A stretch of 64,000 nt of DNA from Cristatella mucedo (taxonomy: Eukaryota > Bryozoa > Phylactolaemata > Cristatellidae). The translations under genes and the position numbers were made by a program. Under the pieces are notes generated by a model. The model saw only the letters and a list, made by a program, of their open reading frames with translations. It made no database searches and was not told the origin of the DNA. This document shows positions 55,701-63,660 of the stretch, piece after piece (the stretch's first letter is position 1; the number at the start of each line of letters is the position of its first letter). The stretch lies in NCBI GenBank assembly GCA_009760855.2, contig WPIO01000001.1, positions 18,439,501 to 18,503,500 of the forward strand. Direction: 5' to 3'.

Positions 55701-57956
55701 AACAGATATTAAGTAAGATAGCAGTGAGCAGCTAGTATCTCTGGGGATGGCTATCAAGTATATGCAAATTATGGGGAGAAGTGTTGATGCTGTTGATGCT
55801 GTTTTAAGGAATACATGCTTAAAAAAAAGATATTTCAGCTTTCTCAACACTCACGGCAGAAAACGATGAATCAGCTGTGGGAATGAAAGTGTTAAAGCAT
55901 ACATCACACTACCTAATAACTCAGCTTTCTCTTACTCACCCATGTATAGAAGATGATCTGTCTCTCGCTGTTGCTTACAATTTGCGTTGTATCATACGGA
56001 TTGAAGAGCACATAGTTTTGTGCACCGAAGTTGATGCTCAGCTGTGCAGTACATAGTGCTACGTCGGCATCCACGGTCCAGTCCCAGACAGCCAGCACCT
56101 GTGGCTGGTCTGCACTAAGTGTTACTAAATAACGAGCATCTGGGGTCAATGCCATAGCCACAACCCCTCCTCGGCCTGTGTTAAATATGGTCTGCACTGG
56201 GAAGCTGCAACAAAAAAGGCCACGGCAATCTCTATAAGATTGTTATCAGAAACACCATTGAGCACAATCTGAATGGTAGCACACACGCAGCGAGTTCTTC
56301 AACCAAGAACCGATAAACCTTGCAAACTGCAGGCAGGTAATATTTTGTTTGACTGCGACATAGTTCAGTCTAATTGTGAGCATGTCAAGAAAGTGCTGCT
56401 GAGTATGTCGGGAGGCTGCAGACCGACGTTGGACTCGTACGTGCTGAATGGTTTTTAACATTGAGTTCACGTTCGAGCTTCAAGAGCCAAGGCATCTCCA
56501 AAGAGCACTTTCCAATAGTCTTAAGACTCATGAAGTGTAGCAGGCATACATGTCGCCCTTGATGTGTTTAGCTGAACAGTGGCAGAGCCAAGATATTTTC
56601 ACTCAAGGGGGCAAGACCTGAAATATTTTCATGTAGGGGCAAGACCTGCAAAATTTTCATGTAGGTAAGGCTAGACCCACAGCTGATGAGCGTTTATGGT
56701 GCAAAAGTACAGTGTTTATTCGTCACGAACAAGGAGGCCACTCATCGATCGGAATTAAGACATAATTTCTTCTTTGGTGATAGTGGGGGGGGGAGGGGGC
56801 GTAGGAATAAGGAGCGGCTCAGGTCGCTGTCCTGCTGTGGGGGGGGAGCAAATGCCACCCCGCCCCCTTCTGGCCCTGCCACTACACCTGCAAGTGTGTA
56901 GTTTAATCAAATGTGGGATGCATGCTGTGTGCTCTTTTCACACACATGATGACTTACAAGGTTTTTGCATCCCATATTATGACCATGCTGTTGGCTGCTC
57001 CCGAGTCCCCGGTGGCTAGCCATCGTTTATCATCACTGATGCAGGTGCACGAAATAGCATTGCTCTAAAATATATCAGGTATACTTGTCATGCTGAGGTA
57101 ATGAATACAGCGAGTAAGGGTTTTCGCAAAGCATGCAGCAATAAAAGTATCGTCTTACATGACCCTGAAGAAGTCGCTGCGTGTTCCTTAGCGTGTCGTA
57201 GCACACGCCAATGTGGGCGCAGGCGTACATGATCATGTTTCTATCATCAGTAGTGAGGTTTAGAACAGGGACGAATTTGTTGAACCCGAATGACCAGACA
57301 ACGCTCTAAAACAAAAAATAAAGATATAGAATAGGCGCAGTTAATTGCACTAAAATTTTAACACACAAATTCAGGCAATATACCAGTGAGTTTCCTGTAA
57401 TGATGTTAGCCTCATCCTCGTTATATGACCCTTCAGGATAGCGCTTCCCATTGACTTTCGAGGTACTCGACAAGGCAGGCGGCAGTTCAGCTATAGATCT
57501 GGATAGTGTTTGCGAAGAGGGAGGCGGAGTAAGGACGATCTTACTTTCTTCCTCCTTCATGGTCGACAGTGCAGGAGCTGCCACAGCGGACTGAGAATGT
57601 GGTAATGTATGTACATTTTCCTCCGTAAACTGGTCACGAGCTTCGCTTTCATCGAGCTCTAGACCGCCATGTTCAGACTCAGGTGTCTGCAAATCCGCAG
57701 TGTATTTTTGAGTAGTTTTTCCGGCGTCAACACCATCGTCCTGATGCGGCGAAGCAACGGCGGCCGTTTCTCTTTCAACTGGGAGCTGCTCGGCTCCGTC
57801 CTCTCCGGCAGCAACTGAACCCGGCTTTTGTGAGCCGCCGTCGTACGCGCTAGGGGAGGCAATTGGCAAGTCTTCTTCTTCTTCATCTTGTAGATCTATT
57901 GCTTCTTCTTTCAGGTCGTCCTCGTCGTGAGCAGCAGCATCCTCGGTATCAGACAT
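42582..57956 (-). CDS. CFAP251: Cilia- and flagella-associated protein 251 (WDR66), 16 exons
   Basis: CFAP251 is a WD40-repeat protein of the calmodulin- and spoke-associated complex at the base of radial spoke 3 in motile cilia. It works with CFAP61 and CFAP91 to control dynein. Sixteen exons (listed separately) join in phase into 1122 codons plus TGA, close to the roughly 1150 of the mammalian protein. Residues 1-190 are an acidic, low-complexity tail. From about 192 the WD40 array begins ([16 protein letters not shown]). Family-specific phrases include [84 protein letters not shown] and GFYPSEQEV. The C-terminal part (about 912-1122) is EF-hand-like in spacing and ends with [13 protein letters not shown]. 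Start: the ATG at 57956, the first in the acidic frame. Introns hold several LINEs and a (GA)n tract. Head-to-head with PIGL. Confidence 0.95.
42968..43141 (-). CDS. CFAP251: CFAP251 exon 15
   Basis: Acceptor [43 protein letters not shown]; donor AGAG|GTAGCTG. Matches the NHRPPFG block of the family. Confidence 0.9.
43387..43583 (-). CDS. CFAP251: CFAP251 exon 14
   Basis: Acceptor [55 protein letters not shown]; donor AAGC|GTAAGTGC. EF-hand-like pair. Confidence 0.93.
43716..43844 (-). CDS. CFAP251: CFAP251 exon 13
   Basis: Acceptor [30 protein letters not shown] and [10 protein letters not shown]; donor CA|GTAAGTGG, phase 2. Confidence 0.93.
43845..44822. other. CFAP251 intron 12
   Basis: No gene. 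At 43963-43984 eleven C are followed by GGGAGGGGGGC, a strong G/C hairpin. A near-direct repeat AAACCGTATGC occurs twice near 44.40-44.44 kb. Confidence 0.6.
44823..45071 (-). CDS. CFAP251: CFAP251 exon 12
   Basis: Acceptor TTCTTTTCAG; five Ser, [20 protein letters not shown], then a WD blade [19 protein letters not shown]; donor CAA|GTGAGTTG. Confidence 0.93.
45284..45510 (-). CDS. CFAP251: CFAP251 exon 11
   Basis: Acceptor [62 protein letters not shown]; donor AAA|GTAAGTCA, phase 2. Confidence 0.93.
45511..46309. other. CFAP251 intron 10, left part
   Basis: Mostly unique sequence, with a GCAGCAGC-rich patch near 45.87 kb and a short inverted SINE-A 3' end at about 46189-46250 (CAGCCTCATTTGTAGAGTGG). 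Confidence 0.5.
46310..46985 (-). mobile_element. LINE-A 3' fragment, old
   Basis: Minus strand; AAT-rich tail at the left, then pieces of the RT C-terminus ([16 protein letters not shown] near 46.70 kb). Strongly diverged. Confidence 0.65.
46986..48075 (-). mobile_element. LINE-A copy with RT domain
   Basis: Minus strand: [13 protein letters not shown] near 48.04 kb, [11 protein letters not shown] near 47.80 kb, [16 protein letters not shown] near 47.24-47.29 kb, then the 3' UTR and tail (AAAGCACCTAGAAAGAG) to AAT repeats at 46.99 kb. Many stops. Inside CFAP251 intron 10, in the same orientation as the gene. Confidence 0.8.
48716..48889 (-). CDS. CFAP251: CFAP251 exon 10
   Basis: Acceptor [49 protein letters not shown]; donor CTT|GTAAGTAC; 58 codons, phase 0. 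Confidence 0.93.
48890..49956. other. CFAP251 intron 9
   Basis: No repeat or gene recognised. Confidence 0.5.
49957..50096 (-). CDS. CFAP251: CFAP251 exon 9
   Basis: Acceptor [26 protein letters not shown] and [12 protein letters not shown] (WD40 strands); donor GCC|GTAAGTAT. Confidence 0.93.
50449..50588 (-). CDS. CFAP251: CFAP251 exon 8
   Basis: Acceptor [30 protein letters not shown] and [12 protein letters not shown]; donor CTGG|GTGAGCC. Confidence 0.92.
50763..50951 (-). CDS. CFAP251: CFAP251 exon 7
   Basis: Acceptor [51 protein letters not shown]; donor AGA|GTAAGTAA. Confidence 0.92.
51220..51337 (-). mobile_element. SINE-A copy
   Basis: Inverted body (CACCACTGCTTGCAG) and head with inverted B box GGATTCGAACCC and end TGCCATCACGGC. 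In CFAP251 intron 6. Confidence 0.75.
51611..51746 (+). mobile_element. SINE-B copy, most complete
   Basis: Head GCTGGTTTGGTCCAGCGG, AAGGTGCTCGCCCCGACCAA, B box GGGCTCGAGCCCC, GGCATATGTGAAGCGCC and the full tail hairpin with 3' arm GGGGCGC, then TATAAATGAATTATATT. The tail keeps the LINE-A stem. Confidence 0.8.
51836..52064 (-). CDS. CFAP251: CFAP251 exon 6
   Basis: Acceptor [31 protein letters not shown] and [18 protein letters not shown]; donor GA|GTGAGTGG, phase 2. Confidence 0.93.
52655..52731. repeat. (GA)n microsatellite
   Basis: About 38 GA units in CFAP251 intron 5; a pure purine tract. Confidence 0.97.
52732..53384. other. CFAP251 intron 5, middle part
   Basis: Unique, fairly G+C-rich to about 53.1 kb. 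Open frames on both strands (for example 53148-52945 minus) have no homology, and the CFAP251 reading frame is complete without them. Confidence 0.45.
53385..54617 (+). mobile_element. LINE-A best copy, RT to 3' tail
   Basis: About 330 uninterrupted codons run from the RT palm [13 protein letters not shown], through the catalytic [15 protein letters not shown] (YADD at 53514-53525) and the thumb [18 protein letters not shown], to the C-terminal [18 protein letters not shown] and a TGA near 54377. A 160-bp 3' UTR, a perfect hairpin and about seven ATT units follow. 5'-truncated within RT, so not autonomous. The clade (L2/CR1-like) is judged from YADD context, the SARLVCR and [12 protein letters not shown] blocks and the simple-repeat tail. 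It lies antisense in CFAP251 intron 5. Confidence 0.93.
54541..54582 (+). promoter_or_regulatory. LINE-A 3' hairpin (RT recognition candidate)
   Basis: AAAGCGCC pairs with GGGCGCTTT, and inside it AGAG with CTCT. This stem recurs at the 3' end of every intact LINE-A and SINE-B copy. In stringent-type L2-clade LINEs such a 3' stem-loop is known to be recognised by the reverse transcriptase; here that role is inferred. Confidence 0.7.
54618..55495. other. CFAP251 intron 5, right part
   Basis: No repeat recognised apart from a CACAGCACAG-type tract near 54.75 kb and GCAGCAGCAG near 55.21 kb. Confidence 0.45.
55496..55664 (-). CDS. CFAP251: CFAP251 exon 5
   Basis: Acceptor [29 protein letters not shown] and [18 protein letters not shown]; donor AAAG|GTAAGGC. 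Confidence 0.93.
55940..56204 (-). CDS. CFAP251: CFAP251 exon 4
   Basis: Acceptor [71 protein letters not shown]; donor TGG|GTGAGTAA. Confidence 0.94.
56577..56884. mobile_element. hAT-like MITE copy
   Basis: Imperfect terminal inverted repeats CAGTGGCAGAGCCA and (inverted) TAGTGGCAGGGCCA, about 308 bp, no coding capacity. A subterminal AAGACCTG-x-ATTTTCATGTAGG repeat and GGAATTAAGACATAATTT match the element at 30162-31073. No clear target duplication. In CFAP251 intron 3. Confidence 0.65.
56958..57064 (-). CDS. CFAP251: CFAP251 exon 3
   Basis: Acceptor [29 protein letters not shown] and MVIIWDAKT; donor CTT|GTAAGTCA, phase 2. Confidence 0.92.
57159..57305 (-). CDS. CFAP251: CFAP251 exon 2
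   Basis: Acceptor [54 protein letters not shown]; donor CAT|GTAAGACG. First WD40 blade. Confidence 0.94.
57384..57956 (-). CDS. CFAP251: CFAP251 exon 1
   Basis: ATG at 57956; 191 residues, strongly acidic (EEEEDLPIA near 27) with Pro/Ser-rich stretches, ending [12 protein letters not shown]; donor CTG|GTATATTG, phase 0. Confidence 0.9.
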
Positions 57957-58276
57957 CGTGGTAGCTGAGGGTGGCTAGGTACACGGCGGCCTTGGCCAGG
58001 CCCGCCGTCGTCAGGCAACTGCAGACATGCGCATGGTGCTTCCGGAATCGTTGCACGTGATGGCGGTTACCCAGCCCTAGCCGTACTTGGTACGTGTCTT
58101 ATTGGCTAGTCGTCGCCCCCTCTTCGGCTTTTCCGTAGTTTAGTTTTCGTCGCAGCACGGAACATCCTGTGGACGACTGCCACCAACAGCTTATTCTCTA
58201 GCCAGGGTTAGGGGGAAGTGCAACTCGCTTCGCCCCTCTTACCGTGTAAACCCGGCTTTTAAGTCGACTCTATTTA

Positions 58277-58316
<40 letters not shown>

Positions 58317-58811
58317 TCAGACAGGATGCTTAAATTGGGTCAGAGCAATATGAAAATCCGAATCTGATCACGCAAAATGAAATCTTTCCTGGAGACTTGA
58401 GTTCCCAACCCGCTTCTCCCGAGGGCGGCCGAGTTTAACGGCAGGTTTTCCGTATTTGATAGTAGCGGCGATCTCAACATCTGGTATCCAACGAGCTGTA
58501 TAAACGCTAAATGTAGAAGGAAAAGAGTTCTGGAGCGCATTGCCGGCTCCGGCGTGATTAAGCAGCCCACGAACTGCACAATGTCAACAGCGAGCCAAGC
58601 CTCTGAATCGGGATCCAGGTAGAACCGACAATACAGGAGTCGTTAAAATATGATCAGGTTACTTTCTGTTATTTGTAAGTCTTGGACAATAATAATTGGT
58701 TAATGGATGGCCTATATCGCGCTGATATTCAAATTTGATATTTTGCGTGACATCCCAATATGACATAAAGCTGAATTAGCGTCCTTGACAGCACACGTTG
58801 CCAATAGAAAG
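57957..58811. promoter_or_regulatory. Divergent promoter region CFAP251 / PIGL
   Basis: About 855 bp separate the two start codons, which point away from each other. It has CpG-containing DNA next to CFAP251, an (AT)n tract at 58279-58312, and A+T-rich DNA toward PIGL. No clear TATA box or X-box (the RFX site common at ciliary genes) could be assigned by eye. Confidence 0.5.
58279..58312. repeat. (AT)n microsatellite
   Basis: About 17 AT units in the shared upstream region. Confidence 0.95.
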
Positions 58812-58832
58812 ATGGCCACCTCCAGGGTGTGA
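58812..58832 (+). promoter_or_regulatory. Upstream ORF overlapping the PIGL start
   Basis: ATG GCC ACC TCC AGG GTG TGA, six codons plus stop. The last A of TGA is the first A of the PIGL ATG (TGATG). The uORF ATG has a purine at -3 and G at +4. Whether it is in the mRNA depends on the transcription start. Confidence 0.45.
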
Positions 58833-59066
58833 TGGAGCCAGAATTAATAGCTGCACTTTCTTGTTTGATTTGTATTGTCCTGTCGCTGATTCTTAAATAT
58901 TTTTGGCTACTGAAGAATTCAAGCGAGTTTTTAAGTGGAACCAACCGGATTAGAAATGTCTTATTTGTTGTGGCGCACCCAGATGACGAATGCATGTTTT
59001 TTGGCCCAGCGATTTTGCGATTCAAAGCCAGTGGAAAAGATGTCAAGATCGCTTGCCTATCGAAAG
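58832..59066 (+). CDS. PIGL: PIGL exon 1
   Basis: ATG at 58832 is chosen over the in-frame GTG three bases before. TM segment, then AHPDDECMFFGPAILRF; donor AAAG|GTAAATTA, phase 1. Confidence 0.9.
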
Positions 59067-62000
59067 GTAAATTAATTTTATTCAGAATTTTATGCATTAA
59101 TGCGTTTCAAAGTAAATAAACCAGTGTAAGAAAATCGTGCTGTGATGGTCTACTTGTTCGCCAGCCCAAAGGAGTACCTCTAGGCTGTACTTGGTCCGGT
59201 TCTTTTCTTCACGGTTTATACTCACCCTTTTGCCGACGTGATTGCCCGGCACAACCTAGGCTTTCACCTATGTACAGGTGACACTCAGTTGGATCTTTGC
59301 TTTGATCCCTCCCAGCTCTCCATCATGTCGAATTCTTTCAACCTCCTTGCTTCATGTATTGATGACATCCGCACATGGACGGCAGCAAACTTTCTTAAAT
59401 TGAAAACCAAATTACCAGTTATAGGAAAAACAAGTGTGATTCAGAAATTTGAAAACCTACAGCTCAAAATCGGCTCTGCCAGCATATCTCCTGCTGAATC
59501 TGCATCAAATGTATTATTATTATTATGCAACCTAGTTGGCCTATTCCCAAGTGACCGTTCATTAGACGACCACCTCAGCTCCACACTCAAGTCTGCCTAC
59601 TTTCAGTTACATAAAATTGCTAAAATTTGTGCTTGCTTAGACAGGGATACTAAATTGGTCCTAGCATTTGTGACATTTCATCTCGACTTCTGTAATTCAC
59701 TCACTGCTTTCTGGTCTACCGTCCGGTGCAATCAGGCGCTTACAGCTGCTGCAAGATTGTGCAGCTGGGCTTGTCTGCCGTGAGCATCTCCATATCACAC
59801 CACTTCTCGCCGACCTGCACTGGCTCTCAGTCAAGCATTGACCAAGGCTCTGTCACTCACTTTTAGGTCCATCCATTCTTTTGCTCCAGCTTACCTATCA
59901 GGTCTACTCCCCCACCAGGCTAAGTACTCCGCTAACTGCTTTTCTGAATCTAATCAGTTAGCTACACCACGAAAGATCCTCAAATCCTTTGAATACCGTG
60001 CCTTTAGTTTGTATGCTCCCAAAGCGTGGAGCTCACTTCTGACTTTCGTCACGGCATCCTCTGACTTGACATTAAAAAAGCTAAAACGCATCCATTTATC
60101 ATTGCATTTAGTGGGTCCACGTGATTTGTTCTTTGTGTGCATGTGCGTGCTGACACTGCATGCTGCCACTAACCATATTTACAATGCTGACCCTGTCTGC
60201 ATGTGTCACATCTAACCACGGTATGCTTGTTGTCATTAAGTATGTTGCCACTAACCATTCGACCATGTATCCTTTGCAGCATATGGAAAGTGCTTAGAAC
60301 AGTGGTTCTCAACCTTCCTAGTGCCTTGACCCTTTAATACAGTTCCTCATGTTGTGGCACGCCAACCAGAAAATTATTGTATGAAAAATGTGGAAATGCG
60401 TGTTTTCCGATGGTCTTAGGCAACCCCTGTGAAAGGGTCGTTCGACCCCCAAAGGGGTCGCGACCCACAAATTGAGAACCGCTGGCCTAGAAAGAGATTA
60501 AGTTTGCTGGGGTGCTATATACACATATTATTATTATTATTATTCTCCTGGTATTGGTGTGTTTAGTTAGTTCCCACAGCCTTTGGCTTATCGAAGAAGC
60601 CAGCCCACCAAATTGATTGCTTGTCTTAATTTTTTTTGAACGCTTGATTTTGTAATTCCTTATGTGACCTAGATAGTGGCTAGACGAGGCCTGATTGATA
60701 TGACTAATAGTCCTCTTTATCAGAAAAAGTGAATTGTTACCCATTTCTACTAATCAGAAAGTGTGTCATGAGTTTTATTTGTTTAAGTACATCAATCTTA
60801 AGGCTGAGTCAGGTTTTCCTATGACTACCCATCAATTTTGGAAAGAAGTGGTAGGTGGTTCAGTTGTAAGGATTTCGTTTGAGCCTGACTAACTGCAAGC
60901 CGGCCTTGGAGGACCTGCCATAGCATATGACGCTGAGTGTGCTACCATGCTGAGATTTTTATTAACGGGTCACCCCACTAATTTTCTTGTGCGCTTGCCA
61001 CGATCATGGCCCACAAAAGAGGAGGACCAAACTATTTGGCATCACGGAATTCAATGTAGCCCTTGAGGCAGCCTTTTGCTGTTTTTGGCTATCGTATCTA
61101 TACCCTTGCCAATATGAGAATCGACTGTCTTGAAAGGTGGTCTGTCAAAACTCAGACATGGAAGTACCTAATAAGGTACATGGAAGTACCTGATACCTTA
61201 TTAGGTACTTCCATGTCTTAGTTTTAACTTACTAAGTTAAAACGGTCTGAAATGTCATCTATAATGTAGCAACTATGTTACAATGCTGTTATGAACAACT
61301 AACTCTTAAAGCTGGGTTCGTTTTATTGAGACTAGCCATCAATGCATTGATGTAGCTGCTTCTATGTCCCGTCGGTGCCAGTTTGTCGAAACTCCGATGA
61401 ATCGGGCAGTGTACCACGTTTGCCACTCCAATTGCTTGCTCATTGGCGACAGCAAACCGCTCCGTGAACCCTGGCCTTGTTTCTTGTATGGCTTGGCTGT
61501 TAAAAGTGGTACATTGTTAGGACAACAATCTCATGTATCAATGGCTGTGTGCTCAATCCCAGAGGTTGTCTGGCAAGATAAATTATTTCTTCCCTGCCGA
61601 GTACAACAATTTCCTCTATTATGGTGATCTCTCGGCAGCTTTTTGGGGCTTCCACTTCGTGCTGGACCTCTGCTGCCAATTACTGCTTTGGCAGGCTTTG
61701 ACTCGGCTGATAACCTCTGTTAGTGTACACCGTGAAAATGACGTCAAAGCAGGCATTTTACAAGCACGCTACTCCCTTGCAGTGCACCATGACCACTTAT
61801 TGCCGATCGTTTTCCTTGCTGATTCCTATAGTAGTTATAGCAGTTAGCTGATTTAGCAGCATCGTTTATATATCGGTAAAAGAGCCCTAACGGCTATCAC
61901 CACTGCTTGCAGTGGGCGATAAAGGATCTCCCACTGCAGGATTCGAACCCACGACCTGGGTCTTAAGACCAAGCACCTTACCACTGGGCCAAAACCCAGC

Positions 62001-62530
62001 AGTAATATGTATAGGCAGGTTTGTGGAGTGCATGCGGCCGTAGCATGATGCAGTACCTGGCCTGATTGTCTCTCTTTCGTGTTCACCTGCCGTATAGTCC
62101 TAGAGTTGAACAATGTCTTGGGTCATATACTGTCCAACTCTTAGCTGAAGCCAAAGACCTAAAATGCTTGACTGCTTTCCCAAAATGGGTGTTCAGTCGA
62201 CCACTGACTGTTGCTTGCCGTTACTGTGAGCAATTTAGCGTGTGACATGCCGAAGTTTATTGACAGCATTTACATCGTTTTCTCTCTCATGTCTGTCATG
62301 CTTACTGTCCCATCAAAGCAGCTTTCAGATAGTATTCTCGCTGTACCCTAGTTGTGATAAGCTGAAACACAAGCATCAGGTATCGTAAAACATGAATGAC
62401 TCAGTCGTTCACTGATCTTGGTCACTTTAGGCAACTGGTACAGCCAAGGGAACGTCCGCGCTGTTGAATTTACTCTTTGCTGTGAGCTGCTGGGACTAAG
62501 CTCAAGTGACTGTTTTCTTATCGACAACAG
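58832..62530 (+). CDS. PIGL: GPI-anchor N-acetylglucosaminyl-PI de-N-acetylase, first two exons, partial gene
   Basis: PIG-L removes the acetyl group from GlcNAc-phosphatidylinositol on the cytoplasmic face of the ER, the second step of GPI-anchor synthesis. Exon 1 (58832-59066) encodes MEPELIAALSCL, an N-terminal membrane segment (about residues 5-27) and VLFVVAHPDDECMFFGPAIL. AHPDDE (48-53) is the zinc-binding and catalytic motif of the family. Exon 2 (62431-62530) encodes NWYSQGNVRAVEFTLCCELL and FLIDN. It matches the N-Y-x-QG ... EL ... C-LGI ... IDNRDFPDD stretch of mammalian PIGL, and the split codons join in phase. The His/Asp-containing rest must lie to the right of the window. The intron holds LINE-A with a SPIN-like insertion. 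Confidence 0.88.
59155..60540 (+). mobile_element. LINE-A copy carrying a SPIN-like insertion
   Basis: From the RT palm (PFADVIARHNLGFHL) with a mutated catalytic box (LCTGDTQLDL in place of [10 protein letters not shown]), through [11 protein letters not shown] and an internal TATTATTATTATGCA insertion near 59.52 kb, to the 3' tail. The tail is split by the hAT element and then ends in ATT repeats. Confidence 0.85.
60300..60484. mobile_element. SPIN-like hAT MITE, 185 bp
   Basis: Ends CAGTGGTTCTCAACCT and (inverted) CAGCGGTTCTCAATTTGTGG are hAT-type terminal inverted repeats. Internal parts TTTAATACAGTTCCTCATG and GTGTTTTCCGATGGTCTTAG, then GGGGTCGCGACCCAC, agree with what I recall of the SPIN/URR1-type non-autonomous elements of mammals and reptiles. 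The flanks GCTTAGAA (60292-60299) and GCCTAGAA (60485-60492) are an 8-bp target duplication with one change, derived from the LINE-A tail GCGCCTAGAAAG. Confidence 0.88.
60541..61142. other. PIGL intron 1, part
   Basis: No gene or repeat recognised. Confidence 0.4.
61143..61243. repeat. Foldback sequence: two adjacent perfect palindromes
   Basis: Arms 61155-61178 and 61194-61217 (GACATGGAAGTACCTAATAA and its complement) pair perfectly over 24 bp around a 15-nt loop that itself repeats CATGGAAGTACCT. Pairing continues imperfectly outward for about 10 bp. Next to it, 61221-61243 is GTTTTAACTTA-C-TAAGTTAAAAC, perfect over 11 bp. Confidence 0.9.
61244..61855. other. PIGL intron 1, part
   Basis: Open frames at about 61.36-61.63 and 61.53-61.85 kb have no homology that I recognise. 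Confidence 0.4.
61856..62002 (-). mobile_element. SINE-A copy with canonical A and B boxes
   Basis: On the minus strand: A box TGGCCCAGTGG, B box GGTTCGAATCC, then the SINE-A body (GCAGTGGTGATAGCCG). Its head is closer to that of SINE-B, its body is SINE-A. Confidence 0.8.
62431..62530 (+). CDS. PIGL: PIGL exon 2
   Basis: Acceptor GTCACTTTAG; NWYSQGNVRAVEFTLCCELL, GLSSSDCFLIDN; donor CAG|GTTTGTGA, phase 2. Confidence 0.85.
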
Positions 62531-62919
62531 GTTTGTGAATTACTTGTAAAAGTTGATTCGGGATAGATGTTTTTAATTGAATATGACCATTGAGCCCTGG
62601 CGTTATCTTCTTGTGTGCCATCTAGCATTGGTGGTAGCAGCAGCTGCATTGGAGCCTCCCATTTTATCTAGTAGTTTGGTTGTGAAATGAATGTACCCGA
62701 CCACAGAGACAACTCACACTTTTGTTTTGTGGTCGTGTAGATCTAGATTATGTTAGCAAGTCACGGGATTAATATACACTTTGAAATGTGCCCATCAGTA
62801 TTTGCCTGTGTGCTTTTAGTTTATTGTTGTGCCTTTGATATTTGAGGCTACATCACCTACTGATTGTCACTGTTAGTTCCGTAGACCCTATTCTCATTGT
62901 CCTACTTCTACGATACATA

Positions 62920-63660
62920 TATCTGCAGCTACCAGGCATAACTAATGTAATAAATATGTCCTTAGCCTCTGGTCATATCACGAGACCTTTAAAAAAGGCT
63001 GTTGTTAGGCCACTAATTAAGAAAGCACTACTAGACACTAAAACGAGTCATGGCAAATCTACTGAACTCTTATATTGTAACTTCAAGCCTGGCAAGTTCC
63101 AATCTGGTTTTAGAGCTAATCACTCCACAGAGTCAGCATTGCTTAGGCTGTATCTGTACCTTTTCACGAATGCAGACTTGGGTAAAGTCTCTCTGCTTGA
63201 CCTTTTGGCAGCATTTGATACTATTGATCAGAAAGTCCTTCCCGAGTGCCTGTAATCTCGCATGGGCATTACTGGCACTGAACTACAATGGTTCAGATCC
63301 CATCTCAGTGGGAGACTCCAGAGTATTGATGTGAGTGGACGAAAGTCATCCAAAGAACCACTGAAGTGTCGGATACCTCAGGGCTTTGTGTTCGGTCCTC
63401 AACTTTTTACAGTTAATACTCTCCCTCTTGCTGATGTAGTTGTGCTGACCCTGTGCATGTCACCCCTAACCATGTTATTCTTGTTGTTTATCGAGCATGC
63501 TACCGCTAACAATCCGATCGTGTTTCCTTTGCAGCAAATGTAAAGCGCCTAGAAAGAGGTTGAGTTCTCTGAGGGCGCTTTATCAAGTGTGTTATTATTA
63601 GTATTGTCATGCGCAATCTAGGTTTCACTTCTATGCAGATGGCACTTTGCTGTACGGAGG
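62920..63660 (+). mobile_element. LINE-A copy with a second LINE-A inserted in it
   Basis: RT N-terminal part: [57 protein letters not shown] and LPLADVV. At about 63442 it jumps to the LINE-A 3' UTR and a full tail hairpin (to about 63607), then resumes RT sequence at GCAATCTAGGTTTCAC ([11 protein letters not shown]). Confidence 0.8.

Noticed and set aside
60300-60484. Vertebrate DNA contamination
   Set aside because: The SPIN-like element is bounded by a target duplication made of the local LINE-A tail, so it was inserted in this genome.
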